The notes below the pieces were generated by a model, which saw only the letters and a list, made by a program, of their open reading frames with translations, was not told the DNA's origin and made no database searches. This document shows positions 41,606 to 51,348 of a DNA stretch of 64,000 nucleotides, piece by piece. The first letter of the stretch is position 1. Each line of letters begins with the position of its first letter. A program made the position numbers and the translations under genes. This DNA comes from Fluviicoccus keumensis (GTDB taxonomy: Bacteria; Pseudomonadota; Gammaproteobacteria; Pseudomonadales; Moraxellaceae), in contig NZ_SHKX01000010.1 in NCBI RefSeq assembly GCF_004217445.1, positions 372,001 to 436,000 of the forward strand, given 5' to 3'.

Positions 41606-42220
41606 ATGTCCGGAACCCTGTTTGTCATCTCCGCCGCCTCCGGGACCGGCAAGACCTCCCTCGTCACCGCCTTGCTGGAAAACACTGACTGCGTCGAGGT
41701 GTCGGTATCGCACACCACCCGCAAACCGCGCCCCGGTGAGCTGGATGGCGTGCACTACCACTTCGTCAGCGTCGAGGAGTTCATGCAGCGCGTGGGTGAA
41801 GGCGGCTTCCTGGAACATGCCGAGGTCTTCGGCAACTATTACGGCACCGCGCGCGCCAACGTCGAAAAGGCGCTGGCCGCCGACCGCGACGTGATCCTGG
41901 AAATCGACTGGCAGGGCGCCCAGCAAGTACGCCGCCAGTTTCCGGACGTGCTGACCGTGTTCATCGTGCCGCCCAGCCGTGATGCGCTGCGCCAGCGCCT
42001 GCAAAACCGGGGTCAGGACAGCGACGAAGTCATCGACCGCCGGCTGGCCGGGGCGCTGGAAGACATCAGCCATTACGTCGAATTCGACTACCTGGTCATC
42101 AACGACGACTTTGACACCGCGCTGGACGACCTGAAGGCCGTGGTTCGCGCCGCCCGCCACCGCCAGAAGCTGCAAGCCATCCGTCACCTTGACCGGCTGC
42201 AAAGCTTGTTGTCGGTCTGA
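41606..42220 (+). CDS. gmk: Guanylate kinase
   Basis: A 204-residue enzyme that phosphorylates GMP to GDP. It shows the P-loop SAASGTGKTSLV (about 9-20), the GMP-binding segment VSHTTRKPRPGELDGVHYHF (about 34-53), GNYYGTARANVE, ILEIDWQGAQQVR and a C-terminal lid with RLAGALEDISHYVEFDY. It is in the yicC-gmk-rpoZ-spoT cluster. Coupling to spoT is functionally fitting because GTP/GDP pools feed (p)ppGpp synthesis. Confidence 0.96.
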   Translation: MSGTLFVISAASGTGKTSLVTALLENTDCVEVSVSHTTRKPRPGELDGVHYHFVSVEEFMQRVGEGGFLEHAEVFGNYYGTARANVEKALAADRDVILEIDWQGAQQVRRQFPDVLTVFIVPPSRDALRQRLQNRGQDSDEVIDRRLAGALEDISHYVEFDYLVINDDFDTALDDLKAVVRAARHRQKLQAIRHLDRLQSLLSV

Positions 42221-42267
42221 AAATTGCGTATATTCAAGGTTTTCCCTGTTGCTGGTGAGATTTTTCA

Positions 42268-42546
42268 ATGGCTCGCGTTACCGTCGATGACTGCCTGGGT
42301 GCAGTCGAAAACCGTTTTGAACTGGTGCTGGTCGCCGCCCGTCGCGCCCGCCAGCTGTCCACGGGCAACAAGGAAGCCCTGCTGGCCTGGGACAATGACA
42401 AGCCCACCGTGATGGCGCTGCGTGAAATCGCCGCTGGTCTGGTTGACCGCTCCATCCTGCACGCCAAGGAAGAAGAGCCGGAAGACGACGTCGCTCTGGA
42501 CATCAACCTGGGCATGGGTCTGGGCAATCTGGACAACGCCTTCTGA
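42268..42546 (+). CDS. rpoZ: DNA-directed RNA polymerase omega subunit
   Basis: A 92-residue protein starting MARVTVDDCLGAVENRFELV, with the omega helices (LVAARRARQLSTGNKEALLA, NDKPTVMALREIAAGLV) and an acidic tail. Omega stabilises beta' in the core polymerase and forms part of a ppGpp site in proteobacteria. It precedes spoT by 53 nt, the conserved pairing. Confidence 0.96.
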   Translation: MARVTVDDCLGAVENRFELVLVAARRARQLSTGNKEALLAWDNDKPTVMALREIAAGLVDRSILHAKEEEPEDDVALDINLGMGLGNLDNAF

Positions 42547-42599
42547 GACGGACGGCAGCCGGTGACGGCTGCCCCGCTCTCCTGCCGGGGACTCCTCCG

Positions 42600-44708
42600 A
42601 TGAGTGCCGGACTCGCAGGCTTCTGCGAATACCTCGCGACCTACCTGAAGCCGGAGCAGATTGCCGAGGTCGAGTCCGCATACCTCTTCTCCAAAGCCGC
42701 CCACGAAGGGCAGTTCCGCCGCAACGGCGACCCGTACATCACCCATCCCCTCGCCGTCGCCGACATTCTCGGACACATGCACATGGACCATCAAAGCCTG
42801 ATGGCCGCGCTGCTGCATGACGTCATTGAGGATACCGGCATTTCCAAGGAAGAACTGGCGGCGCGTTTCGGCCAGGATGTGGCCGAACTGGTGGACGGCG
42901 TCACCAAGCTGGCGAAGGTTCGCACCCAGTCCAAGGCCGAAGCCCAGGCCGAAAACCTGCGCAAGATGATGCTGGCGATGACCCAGGATATCCGGGTGAT
43001 CATCGTCAAGCTGGCCGACCGCCTGCACAACATGCGCACGCTGGACGTGCTAGCCCCGGAGAAGCGCCGCCGCATCGCCCAGGAAACGCTGGACATCTAT
43101 GCGCCGCTGGCCAACCGCCTGGGCATGAATCAGGTGCGCGTTGAGCTGGAAGACCTGTGCTTCGAAGCGCTGTTCCCGATGCGCGCGCCGCTGATCCGCA
43201 AGGCGGTGGGCGTGGCGCGCGGCAACCGCAAGGATATGCTGGAAACCATCCGCCAGACGCTGGAACAGCGCCTGAAGCAAGAAGGCCTGCCCGCCCGCGT
43301 GCTGGGCCGTGAAAAGCACATGTTCAGCATCTACATGAAAATGAAGGAAAAACAGAAATCCTTCGCGGAAATCATGGATGTCTACGGCTTTCGCGTTGTC
43401 GTGGAATCGGTGGACGCCTGCTACCGGGCGCTGGGCATCATGCACAACCTGTACAAGCCCATTCCCGGCAAGTTCAAGGACTACATCGCCATTCCCAAGG
43501 CCAACGGCTACCAGTCGCTGCACACGGTCCTGAAAGGCCAGCGCGGCGTGCCGATCGAGATCCAGATCCGCACCGAGGCGATGGAGTCGATGGCCAACAA
43601 CGGCGTCGCCGCGCACTGGCTGTACAAGGACAATACCGGCAATACCTCGCAGGCCCGCGCCCGCGAATGGATGAAGTCGCTGCTGGAATTGCAGAAGAGC
43701 GCGGGCAATTCACTGGAATTCATCGAGAACGTCAAGATCGACTTGTTCCCGGACGAGGTCTACGTCTTCACGCCGCAGGGTCGCATCCTGACGCTGCCCA
43801 AGGGCTCCACCGCCGTCGACTTCGCCTATGCCGTGCACAGCGATGTCGGCAACGGTTGCATCGCCGCCCGCGTCGACGGCCGTCTGGCGCCGCTCAGCCT
43901 GGCCTTGCTGACCGGGCAAACCGTCGAGGTGATCACCGCCCCCGGCGCGATGCCGAACCCGCACTGGCTCAATTTTGTGATTACCAGCAAGGCGAGGGCG
44001 AACATCCGCAATTACCTGAAAGACCAGCAGCAGTCGCAATCGCTGGAGCTGGGACGCCGCCTGCTCGACAAGTCCCTGTCGGCCTATGGTGAAAAGATCG
44101 CCGCCATTCCCGCCGCCACCGTGGCCCACGTGGTGGCCGAACTGGGCTTCACCTGCCTAGACGATCTGCTGGAAGATATCGGCCTGGGCAACCGCGCGCC
44201 GCAACTGGTGGCGCGACGGCTGTTGCCGGAAGGCGCACGCGAGCTCAGTCGCCCCGGCGCGCGGCATCTGGCCATTTCCGGCACCGAAGGCCTGGTGGTG
44301 TCCTACGCGCGCTGCTGCCGTCCCTTGCCGGGCGACAGCATCATCGGCCACCTCAGCGCCGGCAAGGGCATCGTCATCCACCGCGACAACTGCCACAACC
44401 TGGTGGCGGAACTGCGCGACAACCCGGACAAGTGCATGCCGCTGCAATGGGCCGGGGCCATCGACCGCGAATTCCCCAGCGAACTGCGCATTGAACTGGC
44501 CAACCAGCGCGGCATGCTGGCCGAAATTGCCCGTGAAGTGACCGCCAACGAAGCCAACATCGACAACATCAGCATGCAGGAAAAGGGACCGCAGCATGCG
44601 GTGATCAGCCTGAACCTGTCCGTCCGCAACCGCGTGCACCTTGCCCGCATCATCAAGCGCATCCGCATCCTCAACGGCGTCGAGAAAGTCACCCGCGTCC
44701 GCGCCTGA
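42600..44708 (+). CDS. spoT: Bifunctional (p)ppGpp synthetase/hydrolase
   Basis: A 702-residue Rel/SpoT protein. An HD hydrolase domain is clearly conserved (YITHPLAVADILGHM, ALLHDVIEDTG, ADRLHNMRTLDVL). The synthetase domain has KMKEKQKSFAEIMDVYGFRVV and YIAIPKANGYQSLHT. A TGS domain (VYVFTPQGRILTLPKGSTAVDFAYAVH, about 387-413), a helical/zinc-finger-like region and a C-terminal ACT domain (ELRIELANQRGMLAEIAREV) follow. The intact HD motif indicates hydrolase activity. It is last in yicC-gmk-rpoZ-spoT. Confidence 0.96.
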   Translation: MSAGLAGFCEYLATYLKPEQIAEVESAYLFSKAAHEGQFRRNGDPYITHPLAVADILGHMHMDHQSLMAALLHDVIEDTGISKEELAARFGQDVAELVDGVTKLAKVRTQSKAEAQAENLRKMMLAMTQDIRVIIVKLADRLHNMRTLDVLAPEKRRRIAQETLDIYAPLANRLGMNQVRVELEDLCFEALFPMRAPLIRKAVGVARGNRKDMLETIRQTLEQRLKQEGLPARVLGREKHMFSIYMKMKEKQKSFAEIMDVYGFRVVVESVDACYRALGIMHNLYKPIPGKFKDYIAIPKANGYQSLHTVLKGQRGVPIEIQIRTEAMESMANNGVAAHWLYKDNTGNTSQARAREWMKSLLELQKSAGNSLEFIENVKIDLFPDEVYVFTPQGRILTLPKGSTAVDFAYAVHSDVGNGCIAARVDGRLAPLSLALLTGQTVEVITAPGAMPNPHWLNFVITSKARANIRNYLKDQQQSQSLELGRRLLDKSLSAYGEKIAAIPAATVAHVVAELGFTCLDDLLEDIGLGNRAPQLVARRLLPEGARELSRPGARHLAISGTEGLVVSYARCCRPLPGDSIIGHLSAGKGIVIHRDNCHNLVAELRDNPDKCMPLQWAGAIDREFPSELRIELANQRGMLAEIAREVTANEANIDNISMQEKGPQHAVISLNLSVRNRVHLARIIKRIRILNGVEKVTRVRA

Positions 44709-44743
44709 ATCAGGGCGCCACTTCGTAACGGCCCATTAGCCGA

Positions 44744-44783
44744 TGACACATTAATGTCAAATTAACATCACATTCCTTATAAT
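44744..44783 (+). promoter_or_regulatory. Putative pel promoter with inverted repeat
   Basis: A perfect -10 TATAAT lies at 44778-44783. The -35 position (about 44755) lacks a good TTGACA and instead carries inverted repeats: TGACA (44744-44748) with TGTCA (44755-44759), overlapping TTAAT/ATTAA (44751-44765). This fits a promoter that needs an activator or is blocked by a repressor. Confidence 0.5.
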
Positions 44784-44837
44784 GAGAAGTAATCCACACT
44801 TTTAGGATACTGACAGGCTATTTACCTGCTACTTTTC

Positions 44838-47651
44838 ATGGATATATGGACTAATGCCGCCGAGAACCTTGTCACGATGACCCTGAGGCCGTTCCTGCTA
44901 ATGCTGCTGTTCTGGGGCATGGCTTTCTTGCCCGCCTCCGGTCTCGCGGCGGCCCTGCCCTCGGTGGCGCTCTATTACGGCGACCATCCGCCGCTGGCCG
45001 AATTGCGGGCGTTTGATGTCGCGGTGGTGGATCCGGATCATGTTTCCGACCCCGCGCGTTTCCGGCATCCCGCCAGCGCCCTGTTCGCTTACGTCAGCCT
45101 GGGGGAAGTGCATCCTTCCCGCTCCTGGTTCAAGGCCATTCCCGACGGCGTGCTGGCCGGCAGCAATCGCGCCTGGGGCAGCCGCCTGGTCGATCCGGCC
45201 AATCCGGCCTGGCAGTCCTTCGTCCTGGATCAGGTGTTTGCGCCGCTATGGCGGCAGGGTTATCGCGGTTTTTTTCTGGATACGCTGGACAGCTATCACT
45301 TGCTGGGGGGAACCCCGGCAGACCTTCGTCGTCGCGAGGCAGGACTGGCGCAACTGGTCCATGCCCTGCATAGCCGCTGGCCCGAAGCCCGGCTGATCAT
45401 GAACCGCGGCTTCGAAATACTGCCGGAAGTGCATGACGATATCTGGATGGTGGCCGCCGAATCGCTGTATCACGGCTGGGACAACAGCGCCCGGCGTTTT
45501 GTCGATGTCCCCGAAAAAGACCGCCAGTGGCTCAAGACGCAACTGGATGTCGCGCGGAACACCTTCGGCAAGCCGGTTCTGGTCATTGACTATGTCCCCG
45601 CCGCCAACCGCGAACTGGCCCGTGAAACCGCCGCTCGCCTCAGCCGCGAAGGCTATGTGCCCTGGGTCAGCGTTCCCGCGCTGGACCAGTTGGGCGTCGG
45701 GAATATCGAGGTATTGCCGCGCCGGGTGCTGGTGATCTACAACCCGGCGGAAAGTCCCGACCTGCACTACGCCGACGTCCAGCGCTTTCTGGGCATGCCG
45801 CTGGCCCGGCTGGGGCTGACGCCGGACTATGTCCCGGTAAACGGGCCGCTGCCGGACTGGCCGCTGGTCGGTCGCTACGCCGGCATCGTCAGCTGGATCA
45901 ACAGCGACGAGCTCCCCGACGCCGCCCGCTATGGCGACTGGCTGAAGCGGCAAACGGACAACGGCGTGCCGCTGGCCGTGTTCGGTCGTTTTGGCGTGGC
46001 GTATGACAGCACGCTCCTGCAATCCCTGGGGCTGCAGACCGTGGAGGCGGCCAAAGCCGGCGACTTCCGGATCGTGACCCAAGACCCCATGATGGGCTTT
46101 GAAATGCCGGTGACGCCGCGCGCCGGGGAAATTCCACCACTGCGCCTGCGGGGGGCCGCTCATCCCCTGCTGGGCATCATCTCCTCGGCCGGGCAGTTGT
46201 TCCATCCCGCCGCGCTGACCCCCTGGGGCGGCTTTGTCCTGGCGCCCTACACGGTCAGCTCGCTGCCGGGCCAGGACAACGGCGAGCGCTGGCACCTGAA
46301 TCCGTTGACCTTCCTGCAACAGGCCCTGAAGCTGGACAGCCGCGTTCCGGTCCCCGATATCACCACGGAAAACGGGCGTCGCCTGCTGATGGTGCATATT
46401 GACGGCGACGGCTTTGCCAGCGCGGCGGAGCGACCCGGCGCCCCCGCCAGCGGCGAGGTATTGCGGGATGTCATCCTGAAAAAACACTCCCTGCCGACCA
46501 CCTTTTCGGTGATTGAGGGCGAGACCGGTGCGGCCGGCCTGTATCCGGCGCGCTCGCCCTCCCTGGAAGCCGTGGCCCGGGATATTTTCAGCCTGCCGTG
46601 GGTAGAAGCGGCCAGCCACTCCTTTTCCCATCCCTTCAATTGGGGCAAGGCGGAAAGCAATCTGGACAACGGCGAAAGCTATCACCTGCCGATCCCCGGT
46701 TATGAATACCGCGCCGACCGTGAAATCGCTGGTTCGATCAACTACATCAACCGGCGGCTGACGCCGGCCGCCAAACCGGTGAAGTTGTTCCTGTGGACCG
46801 GGAACTGCGTCAGCACACCCGAGTCGCTGGCAGAAACCGTCCGCGCCCGAGTCCTGAACATGAATGGCGGTGAAACCACCATCACCCGCACCCAGAACTC
46901 TTGGACCCGAATCGCCGGACCCGGCCTGCCGCGCGGCGAAGGCCTCTATCAGGTGTTTGCCCCGAACCAGAACGAGAACGTCTACACCAACCTGTGGACC
47001 GGGCCGTTCTATGGCTACCGGCGCGTCATCGAAACCTTCGAGCTGACCGAAACGCCCTACCGCTTCAAGCCGGTCGACATCTACTACCACGTCTACGCCG
47101 CCTCGAAGACCGCCTCCCTGAATGCGCTGGAGAGCGTGTACCGTTGGGCGGAATCACAACCCCTGCACCCGGTTTACGCCTCCGAATATGTCCGCAAGGT
47201 GCTGGATTTCAATGATTTTGTGGTGGCGCGCACGCCGGAGGGATACCGCCTGCGCGGCAACGGCGACCTGCGAACCGTCCGCCTGCCGGCAACCGCCGGG
47301 CTGCCGGACTTCGGCCGCAGCGTGAATGTGGCCGGGACCGCCCCCGGCCCGTCCGCCCGCTACGTGCACCTGACCACGGGTGATGCCCTGCTGGCGATGG
47401 GTGGTGAAAACACGCCCCTGCCCTACCTGGAGTTCGCCAATGCCCGCATCACCCGGCTGGAGCGGCTGGACACCGGCCTGAGCCTGGACATTCAGGGTTA
47501 CGCGCCGCTGCGCCTGAGCTTCGCCAATGCCGCGCAGTGCCGCCCCCTGTGGAACAACCAACCGCTTCCGTTCACCCGTCAAGGCGACCGCCTGACGCTT
47601 GAGACTGCCCGCCATGATCTCGCTGCGCTCCAGATCCTCTGTCCGCGCTGA
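44838..47651 (+). CDS. pelA: PelA: Pel polysaccharide hydrolase/deacetylase
   Basis: A 937-residue periplasmic enzyme. A signal-like hydrophobic segment (about 15-38) is followed by a TIM-barrel endo-glycosidase-like domain (YYGDHPPLAELRAFDVAVVD, GYRGFFLDTLDSYHLLG) and a polysaccharide deacetylase domain. The latter shows the metal site HIDGDGF (Asp522, Asp524) and HSFSH (His594, His598), matching the residues known in P. aeruginosa PelA. It partly de-N-acetylates and trims the GalNAc/GlcNAc-containing polymer. The ATG at 44877 (MTLRPFLL) gives a more typical signal peptide and is an alternative start; neither start has a good ribosome site. It is the first gene of the pel operon. Confidence 0.93.
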   Translation: MDIWTNAAENLVTMTLRPFLLMLLFWGMAFLPASGLAAALPSVALYYGDHPPLAELRAFDVAVVDPDHVSDPARFRHPASALFAYVSLGEVHPSRSWFKAIPDGVLAGSNRAWGSRLVDPANPAWQSFVLDQVFAPLWRQGYRGFFLDTLDSYHLLGGTPADLRRREAGLAQLVHALHSRWPEARLIMNRGFEILPEVHDDIWMVAAESLYHGWDNSARRFVDVPEKDRQWLKTQLDVARNTFGKPVLVIDYVPAANRELARETAARLSREGYVPWVSVPALDQLGVGNIEVLPRRVLVIYNPAESPDLHYADVQRFLGMPLARLGLTPDYVPVNGPLPDWPLVGRYAGIVSWINSDELPDAARYGDWLKRQTDNGVPLAVFGRFGVAYDSTLLQSLGLQTVEAAKAGDFRIVTQDPMMGFEMPVTPRAGEIPPLRLRGAAHPLLGIISSAGQLFHPAALTPWGGFVLAPYTVSSLPGQDNGERWHLNPLTFLQQALKLDSRVPVPDITTENGRRLLMVHIDGDGFASAAERPGAPASGEVLRDVILKKHSLPTTFSVIEGETGAAGLYPARSPSLEAVARDIFSLPWVEAASHSFSHPFNWGKAESNLDNGESYHLPIPGYEYRADREIAGSINYINRRLTPAAKPVKLFLWTGNCVSTPESLAETVRARVLNMNGGETTITRTQNSWTRIAGPGLPRGEGLYQVFAPNQNENVYTNLWTGPFYGYRRVIETFELTETPYRFKPVDIYYHVYAASKTASLNALESVYRWAESQPLHPVYASEYVRKVLDFNDFVVARTPEGYRLRGNGDLRTVRLPATAGLPDFGRSVNVAGTAPGPSARYVHLTTGDALLAMGGENTPLPYLEFANARITRLERLDTGLSLDIQGYAPLRLSFANAAQCRPLWNNQPLPFTRQGDRLTLETARHDLAALQILCPR

Positions 47652-48519
47652 GCAGCGGCTGCGCTTCTCCGGACCCGGGCAGACGGCAGTCTTCGGCCTG
47701 ACCGTGCTCTTGATCCTGCTGATGATGTTTCCCGGCCAAATCCTGCAGCGGCGGCTGGAGCACGCGGCGACCAGCGACTCGCTGACCATCGCCTACCTCA
47801 TGGCCTGGCTGCGGGCCAAGCCGGAGGACGAACATGTCCGGCTGCAGCTGGCATCGCACCTCTACGCCAGCGGCGAAATCTACCGTTCATGGCATACCCT
47901 GGCGCCGCTGTTGCAATCGTCGGCGGCGCTGGAACCCGAGGACCGCTTCCGCACCGCCATGCTGCACCTGGATCTGCTGGAGCGCTTCCTGTGGACAACG
48001 CCTGCGAACAGCTCGACCTTCCTGCGCCGCCAGAGCGAATTCCTGGAGACCTTGCGCACGCTGTCGCTGGAGCCGGCCTTCCAGGACCGGCTGGAACACT
48101 TTGCGGAACGGGCCCAGGCGCTGGGAGAAACCACGCTGGCGCGGCGGCTGTACATGCGGCTGATTTTCAGCGACCGCCCGCAGCAGGCTGACTGGTACCG
48201 GCGGGCGGCCAACCTGGCGCTGGCGGAAAACAATCCGGTGCTGGCGGCCCGGATCCTGCTGATGAGCTTGCGTTTGCATCCCGACGCCGCGCAGACGCGC
48301 GCGCTCTTCCTGGAGGCCTTGCGCTTTTTTCAGGCCGGGAACCAGCCTGCGGAAGCCTTCAAGGCCGCCACCCAACACCAGGCCCTGCTGGAAAATGATC
48401 CGATCCTGCTGGAAGCGATGGCGCGGCTGGCGCTGGCCGCCAACCGGCATGATCTGGCCGAATACTATGTCGCGCTGCTCCTGAAGCAACGCATTCACCC
48501 CTTTGGAATCACGCCATGA
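47614..48519 (+). CDS. PelB N-terminal part: membrane-anchored TPR protein
   Basis: The 301-residue reading from the ATG at 47614 overlaps the pelA 3' end. A short basic N-terminus leads to one membrane helix (AVFGLTVLLILLMMF, about 25-42), and then helical TPR-like repeats follow (RLYMRLIFSDRPQQADWYRR, NLALAENNPVLAARILL). In Pseudomonas a single PelB of about 1190 residues has an inner-membrane segment, TPRs and a C-terminal barrel. Here the membrane/TPR part is a separate gene. Its stop overlaps the next start by 4 nt (ATGA), so it looks like a true gene boundary rather than a broken pelB. Confidence 0.82.
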   Translation: MISLRSRSSVRAEQRLRFSGPGQTAVFGLTVLLILLMMFPGQILQRRLEHAATSDSLTIAYLMAWLRAKPEDEHVRLQLASHLYASGEIYRSWHTLAPLLQSSAALEPEDRFRTAMLHLDLLERFLWTTPANSSTFLRRQSEFLETLRTLSLEPAFQDRLEHFAERAQALGETTLARRLYMRLIFSDRPQQADWYRRAANLALAENNPVLAARILLMSLRLHPDAAQTRALFLEALRFFQAGNQPAEAFKAATQHQALLENDPILLEAMARLALAANRHDLAEYYVALLLKQRIHPFGITP

Positions 48520-51323
48520 AATCCTGTCGGGCGATCCTGTTACTGGGCCTGTGCGGTCCGGCGCTGGCCGCCGCGCCGCTGGAGGAACAGGCGGGCATCC
48601 CGCAAACGCCGTTTGAAAATACCCGCTATACCCTGGGTTTTGAGGTTTATGTGGCGGGCGGCAAATTGCCCGCCGCCTGGCAAGTGGCGCGTAAAGCCGT
48701 TGCGGAGCGCCCTTCGGACCCCGTCTGGCTGAAGCGCTACGCCCAGGTCTCGGAATGGGTGGGGCAACCGGCCGAGGCGCTGGCCGCATGGCTGAAGCTG
48801 GCGCGGCTGGGCGGCAGCGAGGAAAGTTGGTCCGCCGTGGGACGGCTGGCGCCGATGCTGCTGGATGACGAAGCGCTGCTGGCCTATCGCCAGCGGCTGG
48901 CCGGACAACGGCCCGGCGACCGCGATACCCTGCTGAGGCTGATCGAGACTTACGAGCGCCTGGGCAGGCCCGAAGCCGGACTGGCGTTCCTGAAAACCCT
49001 GGAGAACCGGCAGGCAGGATCGGTGGTGCTGGAGGCCGAAGCCACGCTCGCCGAACGCAGCGGCCAGGACGAAGCCGCCATTGCCGCCCTGAGCCGTCTG
49101 CTGGCCAGGACACCGACGAACGAGGGATGGCTGTTGCGGCGCGCCTCGCTGCAATACCGGCGCGGACAACTGGCCGAGGCGCGCGCCGGGCTGGCCGCCG
49201 TCGAACCGCGCATGCCGGTCGCGGCGACGGGCTATTGGCAGACCTACGCGGATCTGTCGCGTCTGCTGAATGACGGCGAGACCGCCCGCCGCGCCTATCA
49301 GGTCCTGGTAGCCCAAGGCAAGGACGGGGAAAGCGACCTCTGGAACTATGCCTCCCTGTTGCAGGATAGCGATCCGCTCGCGGCCGCAGGCATGCAGGAG
49401 CGGCTCTACCGGCGCTTCGGCCGGGATAACGGCGCGATCAACGCGCTGTCGCTGTGGCAGTCCGAGCATGCCTGGACGGCAATTGACGGTTTTCTGGACG
49501 GACTGAGCGCCGTGGAAAGCGCCCGTCTGTCCGCAAATCCGGCCTTCCTGGAACAACGCGCCCGCTATTACTGGCTGCGGGGCCGTCTGGCGGACGCCAG
49601 GCGCGATTACCGTCAAGGCCTGCAACTGTCACCGGCGTCGGTCCGGCTGACCCAGGGGTTGGCCGGGGTCTTGCTGGCGCAGGATGACGCCCCGGCCTTG
49701 CGGCAATTGCTGGTATCGCGGGATACGCTGGCCCGCCGGAGCGAAGCGCTGTGGCCGGCCTGGATTGCCGGCTGGCAACGTTTGCGGCAACCGGCGACCG
49801 CCTTGCCCTATCAACTGGCCTGGCAGCAACGCCACCCTGAAGATGCGTTGGCGGCATTGGCGCTGGCCGACACCCTCCAGGCCGTCAATCAACCCGAAGC
49901 GGCCGAGCGGCTGCGACGGTTGATCCTCGCCCGCGCCGGCGGATATCTGGACGCCGAAAGCCCGGAAAGACGGCAGCAGCTGCAGGATGCCCTGCTGGCG
50001 CTGAATCTGCCGCGCATGCTGCCCGACCGCGCCTGGCGGCAGCTGACCGCCCGCCGCCGCGCCGCGCCGGACACCTTCAGCCGCGACCTGATGCTGGGCT
50101 GGCTGCTGAATCACGAGGCGACGGACAGCGCCATGGCTCTGGCGGCGGAAACCTCCGCCGCACAACCGCTGCCGGGCTGGGCCGACCTGGGCTTTGCGCT
50201 GACCGCCGGGGATCGCGGAGCCATGGATGCATTATTGAACCAGCGGGTGGAAGAGCTGCCCGTCTATGACCGGCTGGAGGCGGCCGAACGCTTGCAACGT
50301 AACCGGCTGGCAACCGACCTGGCCTTCCGCACGCTGGAGGATGAAGCGCCGGACGATGACGAATTGCATCACCGTTTCACCCGTCTGGGCGCCGCCAACG
50401 GCCGACGGCTGGATGTGCAGTCACGACGCGGCCGCCAGAGCGGACTGGACCTGAGCGGTGTCGCCCTGGGCGGAAATATGCCGCTGGACGACCGTAACCG
50501 CCTGGTCTTCGCGATTGACGATGAACGTGCATCGCGCCGGGATCAGGGCCTATGGGGAACCGAGCCCGCCGCGCGCCGCGAATGGTCGGTGGGATTGAAC
50601 CGTCAGACGCCGCGCAGCCGTTGGCATTTCGGCCTGCACGGGTTGGATGGCGTGGCCGCCAATAACGGATTCCGCGTTTCCCAGGATTACACGATGGACC
50701 GGACACTGGCGCTGGATTGGCTGCTGGACCGTCATGGCGGCAGCAGAGACAGCCTGGCGATGCATCTGGCGGGCATGGACAACCGCGCGGTCGCCGGGTT
50801 GCGCTGGACGCCCGATGGGCGCTTGTCGGTCAACGCCCGGCTGGAACAGCACCGCTATCAGGCCCAGACCGGCGAGGGTCTGGGACGGGGGCGCGTCATG
50901 GCGATCGATACCGGTTTCCGGCTGTTCGCCGCGCAACCGGATCAGGTTCTGAAACTGCAACTGGGCGTCGGGCAGTTCAGCGACGACGCCAACACGGTGT
51001 CTCCGCTGACCGCCGCACTGATTCCCGCCGGAACTGTCATCGACAGCCGGTTCTTCATGCCCGCGGACTATCGGCAGTGGGCCTTGGCCTGGGCCTTCGG
51101 ACAATTGCCCGAGGACCGCCTGGCGCGCGGCTGGCGCAGTTTCGGCGAAATCGGCTTCAACCGCTCGGACAACAGCGGCAACGGCTACCGGCTGGAACTG
51201 GGGCTGCATGGCCCGGTCCTGGGCGGAGACAGCCTGCAGCTGCAGTTCCGCGCAGACCGTTCCGGGCTGAACCAGGGCAACGACACCCGCGAACTGCGGC
51301 TCGACTACCGGATTTTTTACTGA
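48516..51323 (+). CDS. pelB: PelB C-terminal part: periplasmic TPR and outer-membrane barrel
   Basis: A 935-residue protein with its own signal peptide (MKSCRAILLLGLCGPALAA, about 19). TPR-type helix pairs run to about residue 620 (e.g. DAEAWLKRYAQVSEW-like units and RLYRRFGRDNGAINALSLW). The last about 280 residues are beta-strand-like, ending LRLDYRIFY with a terminal aromatic, as outer-membrane barrels do. In the Pel system PelB forms the export channel with PelC and recruits PelA. Together with the preceding gene it adds up to about 1240 residues, close to a full PelB. Coupled by ATGA overlap. Confidence 0.9.
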   Translation: MKSCRAILLLGLCGPALAAAPLEEQAGIPQTPFENTRYTLGFEVYVAGGKLPAAWQVARKAVAERPSDPVWLKRYAQVSEWVGQPAEALAAWLKLARLGGSEESWSAVGRLAPMLLDDEALLAYRQRLAGQRPGDRDTLLRLIETYERLGRPEAGLAFLKTLENRQAGSVVLEAEATLAERSGQDEAAIAALSRLLARTPTNEGWLLRRASLQYRRGQLAEARAGLAAVEPRMPVAATGYWQTYADLSRLLNDGETARRAYQVLVAQGKDGESDLWNYASLLQDSDPLAAAGMQERLYRRFGRDNGAINALSLWQSEHAWTAIDGFLDGLSAVESARLSANPAFLEQRARYYWLRGRLADARRDYRQGLQLSPASVRLTQGLAGVLLAQDDAPALRQLLVSRDTLARRSEALWPAWIAGWQRLRQPATALPYQLAWQQRHPEDALAALALADTLQAVNQPEAAERLRRLILARAGGYLDAESPERRQQLQDALLALNLPRMLPDRAWRQLTARRRAAPDTFSRDLMLGWLLNHEATDSAMALAAETSAAQPLPGWADLGFALTAGDRGAMDALLNQRVEELPVYDRLEAAERLQRNRLATDLAFRTLEDEAPDDDELHHRFTRLGAANGRRLDVQSRRGRQSGLDLSGVALGGNMPLDDRNRLVFAIDDERASRRDQGLWGTEPAARREWSVGLNRQTPRSRWHFGLHGLDGVAANNGFRVSQDYTMDRTLALDWLLDRHGGSRDSLAMHLAGMDNRAVAGLRWTPDGRLSVNARLEQHRYQAQTGEGLGRGRVMAIDTGFRLFAAQPDQVLKLQLGVGQFSDDANTVSPLTAALIPAGTVIDSRFFMPADYRQWALAWAFGQLPEDRLARGWRSFGEIGFNRSDNSGNGYRLELGLHGPVLGGDSLQLQFRADRSGLNQGNDTRELRLDYRIFY

Positions 51324-51348
51324 TGATGAAGCACCCGAGGATAGAATC

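Noticed and set aside
45246..47090. 614-codon minus-strand frame opposite pelA
   Set aside because: The plus strand gives a full PelA with conserved deacetylase residues; no protein-like motifs on the other strand.
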